A DNA stretch of 56,075 nucleotides from Candolleomyces eurysporus (lineage: Eukaryota; Basidiomycota; Agaricomycetes; Agaricales; Psathyrellaceae): contig JANBPK010001501.1 in NCBI GenBank assembly GCA_027579435.1, positions 1-56,075 on the forward strand, read 5' to 3'. Position 1 is the stretch's first letter. The number at the start of each line of letters is the position of its first letter. Both the position numbers and the translations under genes were made by a program. Shown piece after piece: positions 32,242-43,255 of the stretch. The notes under the pieces are model-generated. The model searched no databases and was not told the DNA's origin. It worked only from the letters and a program-made list of their open reading frames with translations.

Positions 32242-35200
32242 ATGTTCAGCAACTTCTTCAGCCCGACACCAAACAGCAACCCTCCGGATAAACCTCGCGT
32301 TGGAAGACCAAAGGGTAGAAAGGATGGTCCTCGGGCTGACAACGCACCTCCCAGAGGACGTCCGAAGAAGAATCAGCCACCAGTACCTTCCCAACTACGT
32401 GATGGAGCCACTGTAACGGCGGCAACAGGTGTGTGGCCCATCATCATTTGTTCTCACTCACGTACTTATGTTTATTCCCGACGACATATGTAGAAACCAA
32501 CAACGGCACCTATAACGACATAGATGCTTTACTTCTTGATGAGTGCTCATCCGAGTTCCTGGCGCAAGTAAACATCATCGAACGCGAGGCTTTGGGTCAG
32601 CCCTCTGGCAGTAAGAATTGATCTAATCACTGGTGCAATCCTTATTCTTATGTTCTGATCGGATAACACAGGTGCAGAGAATGGTAGTAGGGAAGATACC
32701 GAAAGAGATAAATCCATGGCCCTTCTGGAGGACTCACTCAATTTCGCAACCAGAAGCAGCCAAATCCGTACGTCAAGATTCAGCATTCTCTGGCCCATGC
32801 TTACATTTACATAACAGAACCTTTCTTCACGAGTAAGGGGGCGGCACTCGAAGATGCGGATGACTCCGACGATGAACCAGAGAGGGATCAAAGGGCTGCA
32901 GGAGTGTCAAGTGAGGCTGTCGGAATCGCAGATGATGGAAAACGTAGGTTTTTCCTGTCGTGGTCCTCAACGTAAACTGACTTTCACCCAGCGTGGTTCC
33001 GCAAGCCGGCTCGGATGTCAGGCTGGCTCTACAAGTATTTTGGTACCATTATCAAGCCCATATTGTATCAGAAGAATGGAAAGAACCGTGCTGCACCACA
33101 ATCTTTTGACGAGAACGTGTTGCATGCTCCCGCCTCGCTGTGGATTTACCCTCCCGACCCTATCTTTTCCCTCTCACGACATCGCTTTGATCCGACTCTA
33201 CTTTTCCGACCACGGGTCTTTCTCTGGCTGCCGCATTTCCATGTCGAGGAACTGGTTTGTCCCTACTGCAAGTCCTGCAAGCTTGAAAAGAATGGGCCAG
33301 CTCCTCCACGACGAATCGTTGATTTTACCGATCATTTCTACATTGTCACCTGGCAATATTACTGCCGCAGTGGTTGCCGATCATATGTCGCAGGTTGGAG
33401 TCCGGCTCTCGTTGATTCCTTACCCCAATACCTTCGTCTTGCATTCCCTGCAGTGCTCTCGCTCAAAGGTGGTCTCTCGCGGGAGGTTATCACGACGCTA
33501 CGCGTTGCAAACCAACACAAGATGGGGCCATCAGGTGTTCGAGCCCTGTTGCTAGAAAACCACACTCTCCGCTTCAATCGGATTCAAAATCAGTATCTAG
33601 AGGCTGCTCTCGAAGTGGTACGCGGGAAGGAAAGTATGAAAAGTCAACAGTCCATCCAGTCCACTCTACATTCCTACATCGGCACGATCATCCCTGATTT
33701 TGGTCACTTTGGGGAAGTCGAGGGGTATGGGGGGTTTGTCTGCAGTGAAAAATACTTGACGACGATGATGATCCATGCCATCGAGCAAGATGAACAAGTG
33801 GCGACCCAACACACCTCGTTGATTGCACCAGATCAACTTGCAGTTGATGACTCTCACAAGGTATTTACGGTTTTTTCTGTATTGAATCATTGTCACTGAT
33901 AACAGATCATACAGGTCAATAAACATATTGCCAAAATTGATGGCGTCCCTATTTTCACTGCTTTGTGGACGGCGATGGATTCTCGATACATCCGAGCACA
34001 GGCCTTGACATTGACAAAGGCTCATGACGAACGTCTTGGGCCACTTGTGGCTATGAGTCGTTCAATGAAGCGATATGGTTACTCTGACCCGCCTGTTGCT
34101 TTCTCTGATGATCCTGTTAAGGTGTGCTGATTATTCTGCAATGTACGTACATCTGCTGACATGATGATTATGCAGGACAAGGCTCTTCTCTACTCAGCAT
34201 TCCCATCCCTCGCTCAAGGTCTTACACCAATGGCAGCGGCCTACGGACTAAAAGAACTCCGCCTTCCGCCATCTGTTCGCATCTTGACCCTTGAGAGTCT
34301 CTCTGTGATTGAAGCAACATTGTCCTCTCTTTTACAACCTCTCGACATCAGCCCAAGGTCAACATTGGTCATCGGATTTGACGCCGAATGGAATATCTCT
34401 CGGACCACCGGAGTATCTATCATTCAGCTGTCACCCCAGTCTCAGCCAGATGATATTTATATCATACCTGTTAGTTGTACTGTCTTCTCTCGCTCCTACC
34501 TGTACTCAACTTCGAAACTGGAATTTCAGGTTCATAAAATGTCCAGCAACCGGCTGCCTCCATCACTTCTACGCATCCTTGTCTCTCCCAGAGTATACAA
34601 AGTTGGGAGTGCGATCAAAGCAGATTTCACTCGATTGAAGAAGCAATTCCAGCAGCTTGCGGACCAGAAATCATTCAAACTAGTTGATCTCAAGGAGTTT
34701 TGTATTCAACAAGGAGTGATTGAGAGGAAGAGAAGTGGCTCCCTTGATGCTCTTCTTGAGAAGACAACTCATCAGTATTTACCCAAGGACGAGCATCTTC
34801 GAAAAAGCGATGACTGGGAACGCTCCCCTCTCCGCCAGGATTTGGCCATGTATGCCGCACTGGACGCCTACGCTTCACGGATAGTCTTTGAAGAGGCTCA
34901 GAAGCAAACACCTCCCTCTCAGGTGACTCGTGATACACCCCCAGGCACCCGTATTACCTTGTATACCGAAGACGGTGGACTCATTGCAGCTCATGGAACC
35001 ATCTCCTGTTCTCAGCCAGCAAGCTTCATGGGCGTGGCAGTTGAGACGTCGACTCGGGGGCGCTTGCTCATTGATATCAATGAGGTCGTTATTCCATCTG
35101 CTGCGTCAACCCTTCATTTGCTTCCTCCAGGGAAATCGAGCTCAAACCGGGCTGGAACCTACAGCCTCAGCGAGCTTCAAGTGATTGCCGGTGCACAGCC

Positions 35201-37490
35201 CCCATCTCGCAAATTCCAGATGGTTGCTCCAACATCGCATCTTCGTGTTCATTGTCCTGGCCCACCTGAGCCAGAGCCTATCGTAGGTGTTGGGTTACTT
35301 CTCACTTTATTTACTAAAATCCTTTCTTTAGCCAATTGACCCTGTTCTTATGCAAGAGCCCACGTTGTCGGCACCAAACATCACCATGGTTGCCAGTTCT
35401 GAAGAACCAGTGCCGTCTCAGGAAGACGACTCAGAGCACGAGTTTGAGGAGCTTTTCGAGATGCTACTTGAGCCCGATGCAGCTGAGGAAAAAGAATTGT
35501 TAAAGATGCTTGAAGCGTATTTGGATGTCAGCCAGTCAGAACTAATTGATACGACTGCGCAAGATCATGGTGCGCACAAGTTCATTGAGTCATTCTTACC
35601 AGCAATTCTGAAGAATATGTTAGATCAACCTGACTCCCTCAAGCGTCTTGACGAGATCATCGCTTCAACACCTGACGCATGCGCAACATTCACACGGATC
35701 AAAAAGGACATTTTCCATGGCTTCCACAGTCTTCCGCTCTCGAGGACGCACGGTGCGACAGTTCCATTCTTACGTACACTGCGCGACCACATCCTTCGCT
35801 GGGATCCAGAGTCCCGTGAGCGGGTAGACAAAGTTTGCAGGAAGGAGTTTGGAATCACCTTCGAGCAAATGCTTCAGCGAAACTCACGCTTCATCACCCA
35901 ACGTACCCCTCGTTATATTCCAAGTCCAAGTGTTCTTGTTGCCGCCATCGAACATGTTTTCGAACTCTTCTCTAACGCGAGGGATGCTAAGACTGGCGAG
36001 GTTCTCTTCACGCCTACTGTACGTGTGAAGGCAAATGCCTTGCTTGAACTTGCAAGACAGGGTTACTTCTCGGATATTGACGATGTGCCAATGTACGAGC
36101 GTGCGGGTGTGGACAAATATGGTCTACAAAAATGGAGATGCCTTCGAGGAACGAACAACGTAGAGGGAGGACCGCATGGGGATATATATAGAAAGTTTGG
36201 CGCATTAAATGGTACGTGCCGAGTCTCAAAGGCCATTCTCAAGAGCGCTGATTATTGTTGATCAGCTGGTCCTCGATTTACTGTGAGCTGCCTCATGGAT
36301 CATCTCACGTGGTATAATCTTCAGGCAGGTGCTTAGTTGTTTTCTCTGGATGGTACTTACCAATCGCTTAAGGCCTACGCTTCCCATCTGTATAATGTGG
36401 ACTGGGAGTACCACCACAACCTCTCAATGATCAACCGGACATCGTTCCTTTTGAATTACCTTAGTGATGTGGTCGGGGGTGCAAAATCCTATCAAGACTG
36501 GGTTAACGGAGACCTGTACGAGCCAACGGATGAACAGTTTGGCATCTGCGCATTCCCAGGCGAGTAACATTACAAAAGATCGTCCGCTACTCACTGAGCA
36601 TGTGTCTAGATTCCCTCAGACTGCGCTATTGCATGGAACCATTCAACGAGCAGACCTGTCAACGATTTCCACATTTGAGCGCTAGTGATGACTGGCTACG
36701 CAAACGCCAAGCGCTGGCGCTTCCTGTACTTCCTCCAACAACTATGGACGCACGAAAGTATTTCTTTACGAAGCTTCGCTCATTCTCCGAGATGGCGGTT
36801 GCAAGTGGAAGACGGAAAATCAATTTTGAAGCCTTTTCCCAAGAGTGGAACCGTACAGCGGATGGTGAGACGAGATTCTACATCACTCCAGAGGTCCTAG
36901 CTGCATATGCCAAGTCTTGGGAAAAGGTCAGTAACATTCGCGCATCCGAAGAACTGATGTACACAGAGCTCGAGAGTGCCAAGATATCATCTCACATATT
37001 CGCCGCCGAGAACCAGCCATTCCCAGCCTTTCTTACCGGCAATGCAAACCAGGTCCAGCCTTCGCAGGGAGTACGCGATCTTCAGGCCACAGGCAACATT
37101 CCCCAGTCGTTGGCTATCGACACCCGTATGGCGTTGACAATGCCAAGTCCGCCCGCCATCGAGTATGGCACGCCCACGCCGTCACAATCCCAGGATGCCA
37201 GTGTTCCGAGAAATGCTAATCAAGTTTTGATTACAGAAGTCCCAAGTGCCGTTTTGGAGGGAGTCCATCGACAGAAGCGACGGCGTGTTGTAGGTGAAGA
37301 AGATCGCCGGCGAGGAATCCGTACATGCCGGCGCTGTCACCAACCAGAGTGTCAAGGCACGTACGACATAGAACGGTGCACAGTTCCATGTAAGAATCCT
37401 TGCAGATGGTGTAAACAGAGCATTGGTTGCAAGGGGGTCGATAACGGGCGAGTATGCTCAAATGGGAAGAAGGACACACCCGCAAAGTAA
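32242..37490 (+). CDS. DDE transposase with DUF6729-like zinc domain and embedded DEDDy 3'-5' exonuclease
   Basis: Exons: 32242-32428, 32494-32610, 32672-32767, 32818-32943, 32992-33860, 33915-34121, 34176-34469, 34530-35282, 35332-36211, 36266-36324, 36373-36559, 36610-37490 (4,656 nt, 1,551 residues). Seen in order: two AT-hooks (GRPK at 21-24, RGRPKK at 38-43); an acidic linker; a zinc-type domain (C265, C268, C300, C304) like that known as DUF6729; LAVDDSHKV with D461/D462; FSDD with D530/D531; an exonuclease domain with D603-A-E605, D664, Y740 and D744 (DEDDy, WRN/DnaQ-like); RGTNNVEG with E1161; and a Cys-rich C-terminus. I infer a DDE core from D461/462, D530/531 and E1161, with the exonuclease lying between the second and third. 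Introns 10 and 11 need GC donors. The pattern resembles uncharacterised proteins I know from mushrooms and fish; transposition is inferred from the terminal repeats. Confidence 0.85.
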
Positions 37491-37632
37491 ATTACATTCT
37501 TCGAGTTATTCATGTAGTAGTACTTTTCAATCTTGACGCCCGCTTGCTTTTCTTGGGACTCAACCTAGTGCGTGACAAACTCTCCTTTTGAGCGTGTGAA
37601 GCTCCTTTCTTTTCTTTCTTTTTCTTCTTTTT
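37491..37632. other. Transposon 3' non-coding end
   Basis: Between the stop codon and the right terminal repeat. It contains a long TTTCTT-type pyrimidine tract just inside the end. Confidence 0.5.
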
Positions 37633-37658
37633 ACACCCAGGTACATGGCAGGTAAACC
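37633..37658 (-). repeat. Right terminal inverted repeat
   Basis: Ends ATGGCAGGTAAACC on the plus strand; its reverse complement matches the left end. Confidence 0.85.
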
Positions 37659-37666
37659 TGCGGATC
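37659..37666. repeat. Target-site duplication, right copy (TGCGGATC)
   Basis: Identical to 31786-31793. Confidence 0.85.
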
Positions 37667-38120
37667 AGGCGGACCTTTGCCGGCAGCCAAAGCCGAAAGC
37701 TCAGGTTCACACGATGATGATCCATTGAACCGTCCGTGACCAGTCTTTACCCTGCGATGAGTCTTCACAGGCCTGTTCCGTTGCTTCTGTACTGTAATCT
37801 CCCCAATGCGCTGTCTGCTTCAGGTCGCTCGCTCTCTCCCTCATCCATCCGCAGGCTATGAAAGCTGGCCAACGCCTTGCCTTGCCTCATTTCGTGGAAG
37901 CATTGGGTGCTACCATCGTTCGATAGGTTCGTCTATTGCTGCTGCTGTCGTTGTCTTGAGCTCCTCGAAGCTGAATGCTGGCCAGGATAGTTACCTCCGC
38001 TCCCCCTCTCAGTTGGCTATGTGTATAATTGTCGGAATGTTACGCGATTCTCGTGGCAGAGGGGAACACTCAAGACGCTCGGTGCACAGGAAAATCTCTG
38101 AAACGTAAGGGAAGTGTGGA
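37667..38120. other. Right flank of the transposon
   Basis: No gene recognised; CT-rich in part. Confidence 0.35.
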
Positions 38121-38162
38121 GCTGCGGTACCGCGAATGATCCTAAACTACATGCTTTGAACA

Positions 38163-39000
38163 TGGGCCATCCCAGGGGCTGGCTGTAGGAATCGTCATCC
38201 ACGAGTCGATTATGGAGGTTGCTCCGATCCTCCAGTGCGTCCCTACTCCTGCTTTCTCCTCTCTCCACCTTTACCATATTGCACCTACTGACTACCTATA
38301 ATCTGCTGTTGCATACAGCCCTCAAGGTCTCTCCAGNCTTCTCTCCCCCCTCTCTGACATCCTCGCCTGCGTCATANGCCCTCTCCTTCTCCACGTGGAA
38401 CTGCTTCCCATTCTCCTCCCGCGGCGGAAAGGTCTTCCCATTCCTCCAGCACTCGGGTGTTAGGTTCTTTATCAACACTTATTCCCTTCTATCATCTAAC
38501 AAAATGTCAAAACTCATCTCGGCGCCGATTGCGACTAGAGCAAGAGCTTGTGCCCTGGCGAATATCTCCGACCGCGCCCAAGGGGCCCAACACTTCCACT
38601 GAGACATGAACGCGACCTCGCCGCCTTTGCTATTCAGCAAGCTCCCGCAGATCAGACGCAACGCCCAATCGAAAAGTACGCGCCAACTCTCCTCCTTCGC
38701 AATCGTATCCCAAATCCTCAGCTGTCTAGCGCGGCTCTTCACAATGGTCATCGGAATCAACGACCAGCTTCCCAACCTCTCCCTCGGGATCCAGCTCTGC
38801 ATATATCGCAGTTCTTCACGAGTAGGGGTCAACGTAGTGAGGGGCGAGAAGACCGAAGGCACGAGCGTGGACTCGAAAGATTTGAAGATCGCACGCTTTA
38901 CGGCCACGGCCACAGGAAGAGAAGGACCATCGGGTGTGCCGTATGAACCCCCCTTCGTTCGCTTTACCGCCCTCGTCGTCAACTCAGGGCAGCTCCATAC
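38163..39000 (+). pseudogene. MPDU1 relic, tandem copy 1
   Basis: The exon 2 match is at about 38163-38235 (GLAVGIVIHESIMEVAPILQ, then a retained GTGCGTCC donor). The exon 3 match runs from about 38330: LISAPIATRARACALANIS, LLFSKLPQIRRNAQSKSTRQLSSFAIVSQIL, GVNVVRGEKTEGTSV and TATGREGPSGVPYEP correspond to the functional gene. The intron is retained, so it is a genomic duplicate. Frames are broken several times, there is a premature TGA at about 38600, and Ns occur at 38337 and 38377. The PQ of the second loop survives. Confidence 0.8.
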
Positions 39001-39839
39001 ATACTCAGGGCTAACGACTATTCAGTCGGGTGGGACGCCGACTGGGGGAGAGGTAGTGCAGCTAGGAAGATTCATTCTGCTATACGGATCTGTGTCGGGC
39101 TCGAAATCGTACATGTATATGTCTCATTTGAGTGGGTTCGAGTGGCTATAGATATGTGTAGGGCGACTTTCGATGTATGAGCAGCTTGTATACATACCGT
39201 GGTATCCACGATCCACGACCTGCCGGTCAACGAACAATGCCATAACAAATGGGTGCGAGGACCTCTCATAATGCGTTACAGGTTCCAAACTCGACATTCA
39301 TGAATCAGTCCGTCCAGGCTACAAGATGAGCTTGACGTCAGTCGGCCTTTTGCGCTCCTTTGACTGCTCCATCTCTTTGTTTCTCGCTTTCTCTCCAAAT
39401 GATGGACTTCCTCTTGGTCGGCTCCGTGGTTCCTCTCACAAACTCACAGACGCATACGAAAGTTGGAAGACCTTCTTATCCGTCCCACGAACTTGAAATC
39501 CTCGTTGCAATACCAAAGGCAACTCTCTAAGTGTCATGTTACGGTCAACCTGACAATTCGCTTCCCTCTCTCTCTCTCCATCTCGACCGCAGTTTTTGAA
39601 GCGTCAATCAGTTATTCCTCTAGCTTCATTTAGAATCGCTAGACTCACTAGTCTGAGTAGCTGCACGGACCAACATTGTCAACCGGATGCCAGTGCGAAG
39701 CTCCTTCCCTATTCTTAGAATTGAGGATACAGCTCGGCCGACTCGAGTCGACACGTTAATAGAGTTGCTTGTAGAAATGCTACACGTCTCTCATTGCAGA
39801 GTTGAATACTACAGACATGCCATGGCTCCAACACGCACC

Positions 39840-40710
39840 ATCGTGAGGGCTGGCTGTGGGAATTGTCGTGCGTGGGTAGATGGAGGTTGCTCAGACCCTT
39901 GAGTTCGTCCCTACTCCTGCCTTTCCTCTCTCCATCTTTGCCATTTTACGCATACTAACTACCTATGATCCACTCTTTATATATAGCTTTCAGATTTTTC
40001 TCATTCCAGGGTTTCTCCCTCTCCTCCTGCGCCATCGAAACCTTTGCCTGCGTATTAATTACCCTCTCCTTCCGTACGTAACAGCTTCTCGTTCTCCACT
40101 TACAAGAACTTCTTCCCATCCAGCCAGAACACTATTATTACATTCTCATCGTAGCCTACTCCTCTTGATCGTCCAATAAGACGTCAAAACTCATCTCGAC
40201 GCCTGTTGCAACCAGCGCCAAGTCCAACCAATTGGCGCTTCTCCAAGCAGTCACAAACCCTCTGTTGCTCTCTAGCATGCTACCACAGAATACACGAAAA
40301 GATCAACTGAAGAGCCAGAGCCGATCTCCTCCTTCCGAGTCATATCCCAAATCGTTGGGGATGTCTAGGCGGTTCTTCACAATGTTCACCGAGGTCAACC
40401 ACCCACTCGTCAACCTTGTCCCGGCATCCAGCTCTGCGCCTATTATGGCTGCTCATGAGTAGGGCCAACGTAGCAAGGGGCGAGAAGACCGCAGGCGGGA
40501 GCGGGGAGTTGAAAGATTTGAAGGTTGCACCCCGCAGCCACAGGAAGGAAAGGAGTGTCAGGGGTGTCATATGGGCCTGGCCCTTTGTTCCTTTTGCCGT
40601 TGTCCTCATTAACTCAAGGCAGATTCACACCTATCCCAAGTGCCAACACCTATTCAGAGGGCTGGAACACCGAGTGGGGAGGGAGGAAGTGCAGTTTGAA
40701 AGTTGATTGA
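39840..40710 (+). pseudogene. MPDU1 relic, tandem copy 2
   Basis: Resembles copy 1 along its length: RAGCGNCRAWVDGGC-like exon 2 remains at 39847-39910, NQLALLQAVTNPLLLSSMLPQ, MFTEVNHPLV, RANVARGEKTAGGSGELKDLK and a GREGAS-like end. It is more decayed than copy 1, with several frameshifts. Confidence 0.75.
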
Positions 40711-41399
40711 TTCTGCTGTGGGGGGCTCAATATCGTGCGTGCATATGTGCAGGTTCGACTAATCCTAGATATATTTAGGCCGACTTTCGATGTACGGGCA
40801 GCGTATATGCATAACATAGTACCCGCGATTCGCCATCTGCCGGTCAATGAATAGTGTCATAACAAATGCGTGTATGGATCTCTCCCAATGCGCTATAGGT
40901 TCGAAATTCGACGCTCAACGCTCATGACTTGGTCTATCCAAGCTGCAAGGTGAGGTCGGCGTCAGTCGGCCTTTTTTTTCTCTTTCGATTTCTCAATCTC
41001 TATGTCTTTCGCTTTCTCTCCAAATCATAGAATTCCTCTCGGTTGGCTCCTCGTGTCATCTTGTAGACGCACGTACACATACAAAAGCAAGAATTTACTT
41101 CCCAAAAATCTGCCAACCTTCGATACAATACCAAAGGCAACTCTCAGATGTTGTGTTACCGTTAGTCTGACTACTTGCTTCCTGTCTCGACCCCGGTTTC
41201 CGATGTGTCAGTCAGTTCTTACCATCAGTTGAAACCATGATCGTCAGATTGACTAGTCCGAGTGGCTGCAAGCACGGATGTCGTCACCGAATCCCGGTAG
41301 GCATGCGACCCGTTTTGATTTTTCGAATTAGCGATACAGCCTGACCGACTTCGACTCGACGCATTGACAGAGTTACTATAAATTTCAGCTAGGGATGCG

Positions 41400-42600
41400 T
41401 AGTATAAATGCCAACAGCAATTGAGACAGACCTAACGCTTAGAAGGACATCACTGCACGCGATGTTCATGAAGAATCCAATATTAGCGACTATAAATGAA
41501 TACCCCATACGCTTCACTTAAGATGAAGGGAGACCAAGTATCCTTGGGGCGAATGCTGTCTCAGCTTTTTCGAAAGACTTTACTCTTCGTTCTACTCTGA
41601 TGCGACTCCCACTCGACTCTCGCTTACCGCTTGGTCAACAATCATGTATTTCGTCGCGAAGTAAACTCTTTAGCTTGCTCTACCCACTACCTCCTATTCA
41701 ACTTTTGCATATAGTACAATAATTAATATCTTATCTTGTCTCAATTTGCGTTACTGTGTGTAGAAGTCTATTGCACTTCTGCTCATTACAGGTTAAGTTG
41801 ATCAGTCGTATCACTGTGGTTTTTGATGTGTTTGTTCAAGGAGCGCATTTTAAGCAAACCAAATGCAAGGGTTGACTTTGTCTACAATTTGCAATACAAA
41901 TGTTCAGGCTAGGCAAATTCAAATTTGCATTGCATGTGTCTGGCCTCCTTCTGCCACCACTAAAACTTTGCTCAATATGTATCCAATATAGGCACATTGA
42001 ACACAAACTGTAAACAAATGCATTCCTTGCACCTGATTTGCTCCAGATGTGCTTATTAAACAAACACATTAAAATCTGCAGTGTATCTCAAATCTGGTCA
42101 GTTTTGCTTGGGCTGGACATCTCTGGACAGAACTGTTTTTCTTGACCAACCAGCAATGTCTTCCTAGAAATCACCAATATATATTGTAAAAATACATTAC
42201 CTACTCCTGAAGACTAACCAACCTGAGCTTGAGATAGAGACACTGAAAGCAAAAATGAAACTGTAGTAGCTGGGGATGATGCATATATTGCAGATTGGAT
42301 GCATGAAGCTCAGAGATGGCTGGGAAATGATGTTTTGGAAGCTGCTGATGACCTTGCCAGAAGAGAATTGGACCTTGCTAATGATTGGTTTGCAAACTGC
42401 TTGGAGTTCAATCACTTGAAATCTGCTTCTAATGGATAGAAGATAAAGTTAAAAAGTCTCCAAATAATCAGATTCAACTTTTGCCAGAGGTTGACTATTC
42501 AACACTGGAGAGTGAGCAATGTCAATTCTCTTACTGGCCTTGGCTTATTTCAAAAAGCTCTTGTCCAGCTCTGCACTTGACTCACCTCTGTGCATCAATG
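41400..42600. other. Start of AT-rich transposon island
   Basis: Base composition shifts to AT-rich near 41.8 kb. A short open stretch around 42290-42438 (AQRWLGNDVLEAADDLARRELDLANDWF) may be the N-terminal side of the helicase relic. No other content was recognised. Confidence 0.35.
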
Positions 42601-42604
42601 TTGA

Positions 42605-43255
42605 TGGAACTCTGCAGGTACCAGAAAACAATATATTATCTGGGCTATTTCTACTGAGTTGTGTACACTCTTTACACATACTATGAAAAGTGGAACAAAT
42701 CTGTTGTGAGTCTAGCACCTACTGGAACCTCAGTCTTTGGAATAAAAGAATGGACAATCAACTTTAGTGCATCTATCCCAGTTAAAGAGCCTAACGATTT
42801 CCTAAGCTTCTATTGAATGTCTAGATTAATGTAATTTTTGATGCTGTAGGCTCAGTGAATGGCAGTAAGGGTGTAGCAAAGTGAATTATGTGGTACTCCA
42901 ATAAGGATTCTCAGAATGACCCATCTACTGTGGTACATGTGGAGCTCAGGGACTACTCAGGTCTGTACACTTATTATTTTCATTCTCTCCTAATATCTAA
43001 CAAACACCTTTTAACAGGCCTAACTCCAGGGTGGCAGGGTATTGTTGAGCCTACTTAGGTACAATTTATCCTGTGGGAGCAGAATTGGAAGACAAGTCAG
43101 GAAAGACTTTAACATGCACCCACTTCTGTTAGCACTTGCATGGGCAACTACCATTCACAAAACCCAGGGCCTAACACTTGAAGAAGCTACAATTGAGCTT
43201 GGTAAAAAAGACTTTTCATCAGGACTAGCTTATGTTGCAAACCATGTGTAAAGAC
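42605..43255 (+). pseudogene. PIF1-type helicase relic with internal deletion
   Basis: Three helicase blocks appear on the plus strand in changing frames: a degenerate Walker A (SAGTRKQYII, about 42611-42640), motif Ia and the following TIH-like region (LAPTGTSVFGIKEWTI, about 42705-42790), then the C-terminal region (SVNGSKGVAK-stop-IMWYSN, about 42850-42920; ALAWATTIHKTQGLTLEEA and FSSGLAYVA, 43130-43250). The middle, including the DE box, is missing. In-frame stops and the altered Walker A show it is dead. It probably derives from a transposon-encoded helicase, but no Rep endonuclease was seen. Confidence 0.7.

Larger units (their letters stand above)
31794..37658 (+). mobile_element. Complete DNA transposon encoding a transposase-exonuclease
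   Basis: A 5,865-bp element bounded by inverted termini and an exact 8-bp duplication. Its outer 24 bases match the reverse complement of the other end at 22 positions, including the shared core GCCATGTACCTGGGT (31803-31817; inverted at 37635-37649), each core nine bases from its end. It holds one gene with an intact spliced frame of 1,551 codons. The perfect target duplication and open frame suggest a young, possibly active insertion. Other known superfamilies also use 8-bp duplications (for example hAT), so superfamily is judged from the protein rather than from this. Confidence 0.88.
38125..41400 (+). repeat. Tandem duplication of a ~1.6-kb unit carrying MPDU1 relics
   Basis: Beyond the MPDU1 parts, the flanks also match: CGACTTTCGATGTA (39155/40781), CATAACAAATG (39240/40859), CGTCAGTCGGCCTTTT (39337/40961) and a GTC(T/C)GAGT(A/G)GCTGCA block (about 39652/41257). 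Spacing between matching points is about 1,600-1,680 bases. Copies have diverged by many substitutions. Confidence 0.75.

Noticed and set aside
31794..37658. Assignment of the element to the KDZ (Kyakuja/Dileera/Zisupton) group
   Set aside because: KDZ was considered because of its large fungal transposases, but the characteristic KDZ core motifs and CxC clusters were not seen; the zinc domain plus RGTNxVEG pattern fits a different family.
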